Part shown: positions 6,177 to 6,928 of the stretch, in pieces
Layout: each line of letters begins with the position of its first letter
How positions within the stretch are numbered: position 1 is the stretch's first letter
Origin: Candidatus Acetothermia bacterium
GTDB lineage: Bacteria; Bipolaricaulota; Bipolaricaulia; UBA7950; UBA9294
Length of the DNA stretch: 6,928 nucleotides
Assembly (NCBI GenBank): GCA_003650505.1
Contig: QMQL01000043.1
Coordinates: 1 to 6,928, forward strand
Direction of reading: 5' to 3'
Translations under genes and position numbers: made by a program
The notes under the pieces: generated by a model
Databases searched by the model: none
What the model saw: the letters and a program-made list of their open reading frames with translations, nothing else
Told to the model about the DNA's origin: nothing

Positions 6177-6838
6177 TGTCTGCATTCATTCATAATTTTC
6201 TTAATATCGATGTGATGTACCGTTCGCGGATCATCCTGTTGATGGGGCTGAAAAATACCGTGCTGTTGGCGCTTGCCTCGCTTGTTTTCGCCTCATTATT
6301 GGGGCTGTTTTTGGCTGTGCTGAGGGAGTTGCGTAACCGTCCCCTCAATCTGTTGATTATCGCCTATGTCGATCTGTTCCGCGCCTTACCCACGATTGTG
6401 TTATTCATGATTGTGTACTACATGACGCCGTACTTCAGCATGAACCCTCCGATATTCTGGTCTGCGGTGATCACCTTGAGCCTGAACGGTGCAGCGTACT
6501 TCGAAGAGATCTTCCGAGCAGGGATCGAGTCAATCTCCAAGGGACAGACCGAAGCCTCCCGCTCGCTGGGGCTGACTTACTGGCAGACGATGCGTCATGT
6601 GATCTTGCCACAGGCGGTGCGCGTGGTACTGCCACCGGCGACGAGCAACAGCCTGGAACTGGTCAAGACAACCGTGCTTGCCTCGGTTATTTCTATGCCC
6701 GAGTTGATGTACAAGGCGCAGCAGGCCTATGGATTGATGGCCAACCCAACACCGTTAATCACAGCAGCGTTGATCTTCTTGGTGATGCTGTGGCCTTTTG
6801 TGCGACTCACAAGCTATCTCGAGAGGAGGATGGGCTAG
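6176..6838 (+). CDS. Polar amino acid ABC transporter, permease 2 (HisQ/GlnP family)
   Basis: This 220-residue inner-membrane protein is the second half of the channel and a paralogue of permease 1. Hydrophobic spans are visible at about 17-45, 60-85, 90-115 and near 185-210. The ATPase-docking loop reads EAS (126-128), Gly132 and ILP (143-145). From EEIFRAGIES onward it closely matches permease 1 (GQTEA, LTYxQTMR, ANPTPLI), while the N-terminal half has drifted, as expected for partners of a heterodimer. The mutually similar pair, the upstream ATPase and the binding protein together make a complete importer. It ends with TAG two bases before the next start codon, and its last codons contain that gene's ribosome binding site. 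Confidence 0.93.
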   Translation: MSAFIHNFLNIDVMYRSRIILLMGLKNTVLLALASLVFASLLGLFLAVLRELRNRPLNLLIIAYVDLFRALPTIVLFMIVYYMTPYFSMNPPIFWSAVITLSLNGAAYFEEIFRAGIESISKGQTEASRSLGLTYWQTMRHVILPQAVRVVLPPATSNSLELVKTTVLASVISMPELMYKAQQAYGLMANPTPLITAALIFLVMLWPFVRLTSYLERRMG

Positions 6839-6840
6839 TT

Positions 6841-6928
6841 ATGGAAAGGAATACCAGCAACTGCAAGATTGTGCGTGGAGCAGCTCACGGTAACCTTCCG
6901 TTCTCCCGGTATGTAGCTGTGGGGAACA
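6841..6928 (+). CDS. Probable RidA/YjgF family protein (imine/enamine deaminase), N-terminus only; runs off the window
   Basis: An ATG at 6841, two bases after the permease 2 stop, opens a frame that continues to the end (29 complete codons). A strong AGGAGG at 6824-6829, eleven bases upstream inside permease 2, supports it as a gene of the same operon. The residues GNLPFSRYVAVGN resemble the start of RidA-type proteins, where a PxSxAVxxGN pattern comes just before the first core strand. RidA members hydrolyse reactive 2-imino/enamine intermediates of amino acid metabolism to 2-oxoacids plus ammonia, which fits the neighbours. The stretch is short, so the family call is tentative; that a real gene starts here is more certain. 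Confidence 0.5.
   Translation, partial: MERNTSNCKIVRGAAHGNLPFSRYVAVGN

Overview
The window is a single co-directional (+ strand), tightly packed metabolic and transport cluster of moderate G+C, with no RNA gene, mobile element or CRISPR array. An indolepyruvate:ferredoxin oxidoreductase next to an ADP-forming acyl-CoA synthetase is typical of anaerobic amino-acid-fermenting bacteria and archaea. Shine-Dalgarno sites, GTG starts and a Sec-type signal peptide on the binding protein point to a bacterium. The signal peptide has no lipobox cysteine, which suggests a diderm envelope with a true periplasm. The exact lineage cannot be fixed from this stretch; Bipolaricaulota, Synergistota or similar anaerobes are guesses only.

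Layout: (1) 1-492, the 3' end of an ADP-forming acyl-CoA synthetase (ATP-grasp part). (2) 506-2308 iorA and 2305-2904 iorB, the two subunits of indolepyruvate:ferredoxin oxidoreductase. (3) 2901-3605, a hydantoin/Asp-Glu-type racemase with both catalytic cysteines. (4) 3635-6838, a complete polar-amino-acid (PAAT) ABC importer: ATPase, periplasmic binding protein and two related permeases. (5) 6841 to the end, the start of a probable RidA/YjgF-family imine deaminase. iorA/iorB and iorB/racemase overlap by ATGA, so translation is probably coupled. The only larger gaps are 4370-4506, which holds a very strong orphan Shine-Dalgarno sequence, and 5371-5439, which holds a perfect 14-bp stem-loop.

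How the parts may work together (inference): the importer takes up an amino acid or a related compound, the racemase adjusts its stereochemistry, and a transaminase or similar enzyme not seen here gives the 2-oxoacid. IorAB oxidatively decarboxylates the 2-oxoacid to an acyl-CoA with reduction of ferredoxin. The ADP-forming synthetase then turns the acyl-CoA into free acid plus ATP. RidA would clear reactive imine/enamine intermediates. The families are ordinary; the notable point is their combination in one run of genes, together with the small regulatory or coupling elements between the transporter genes.
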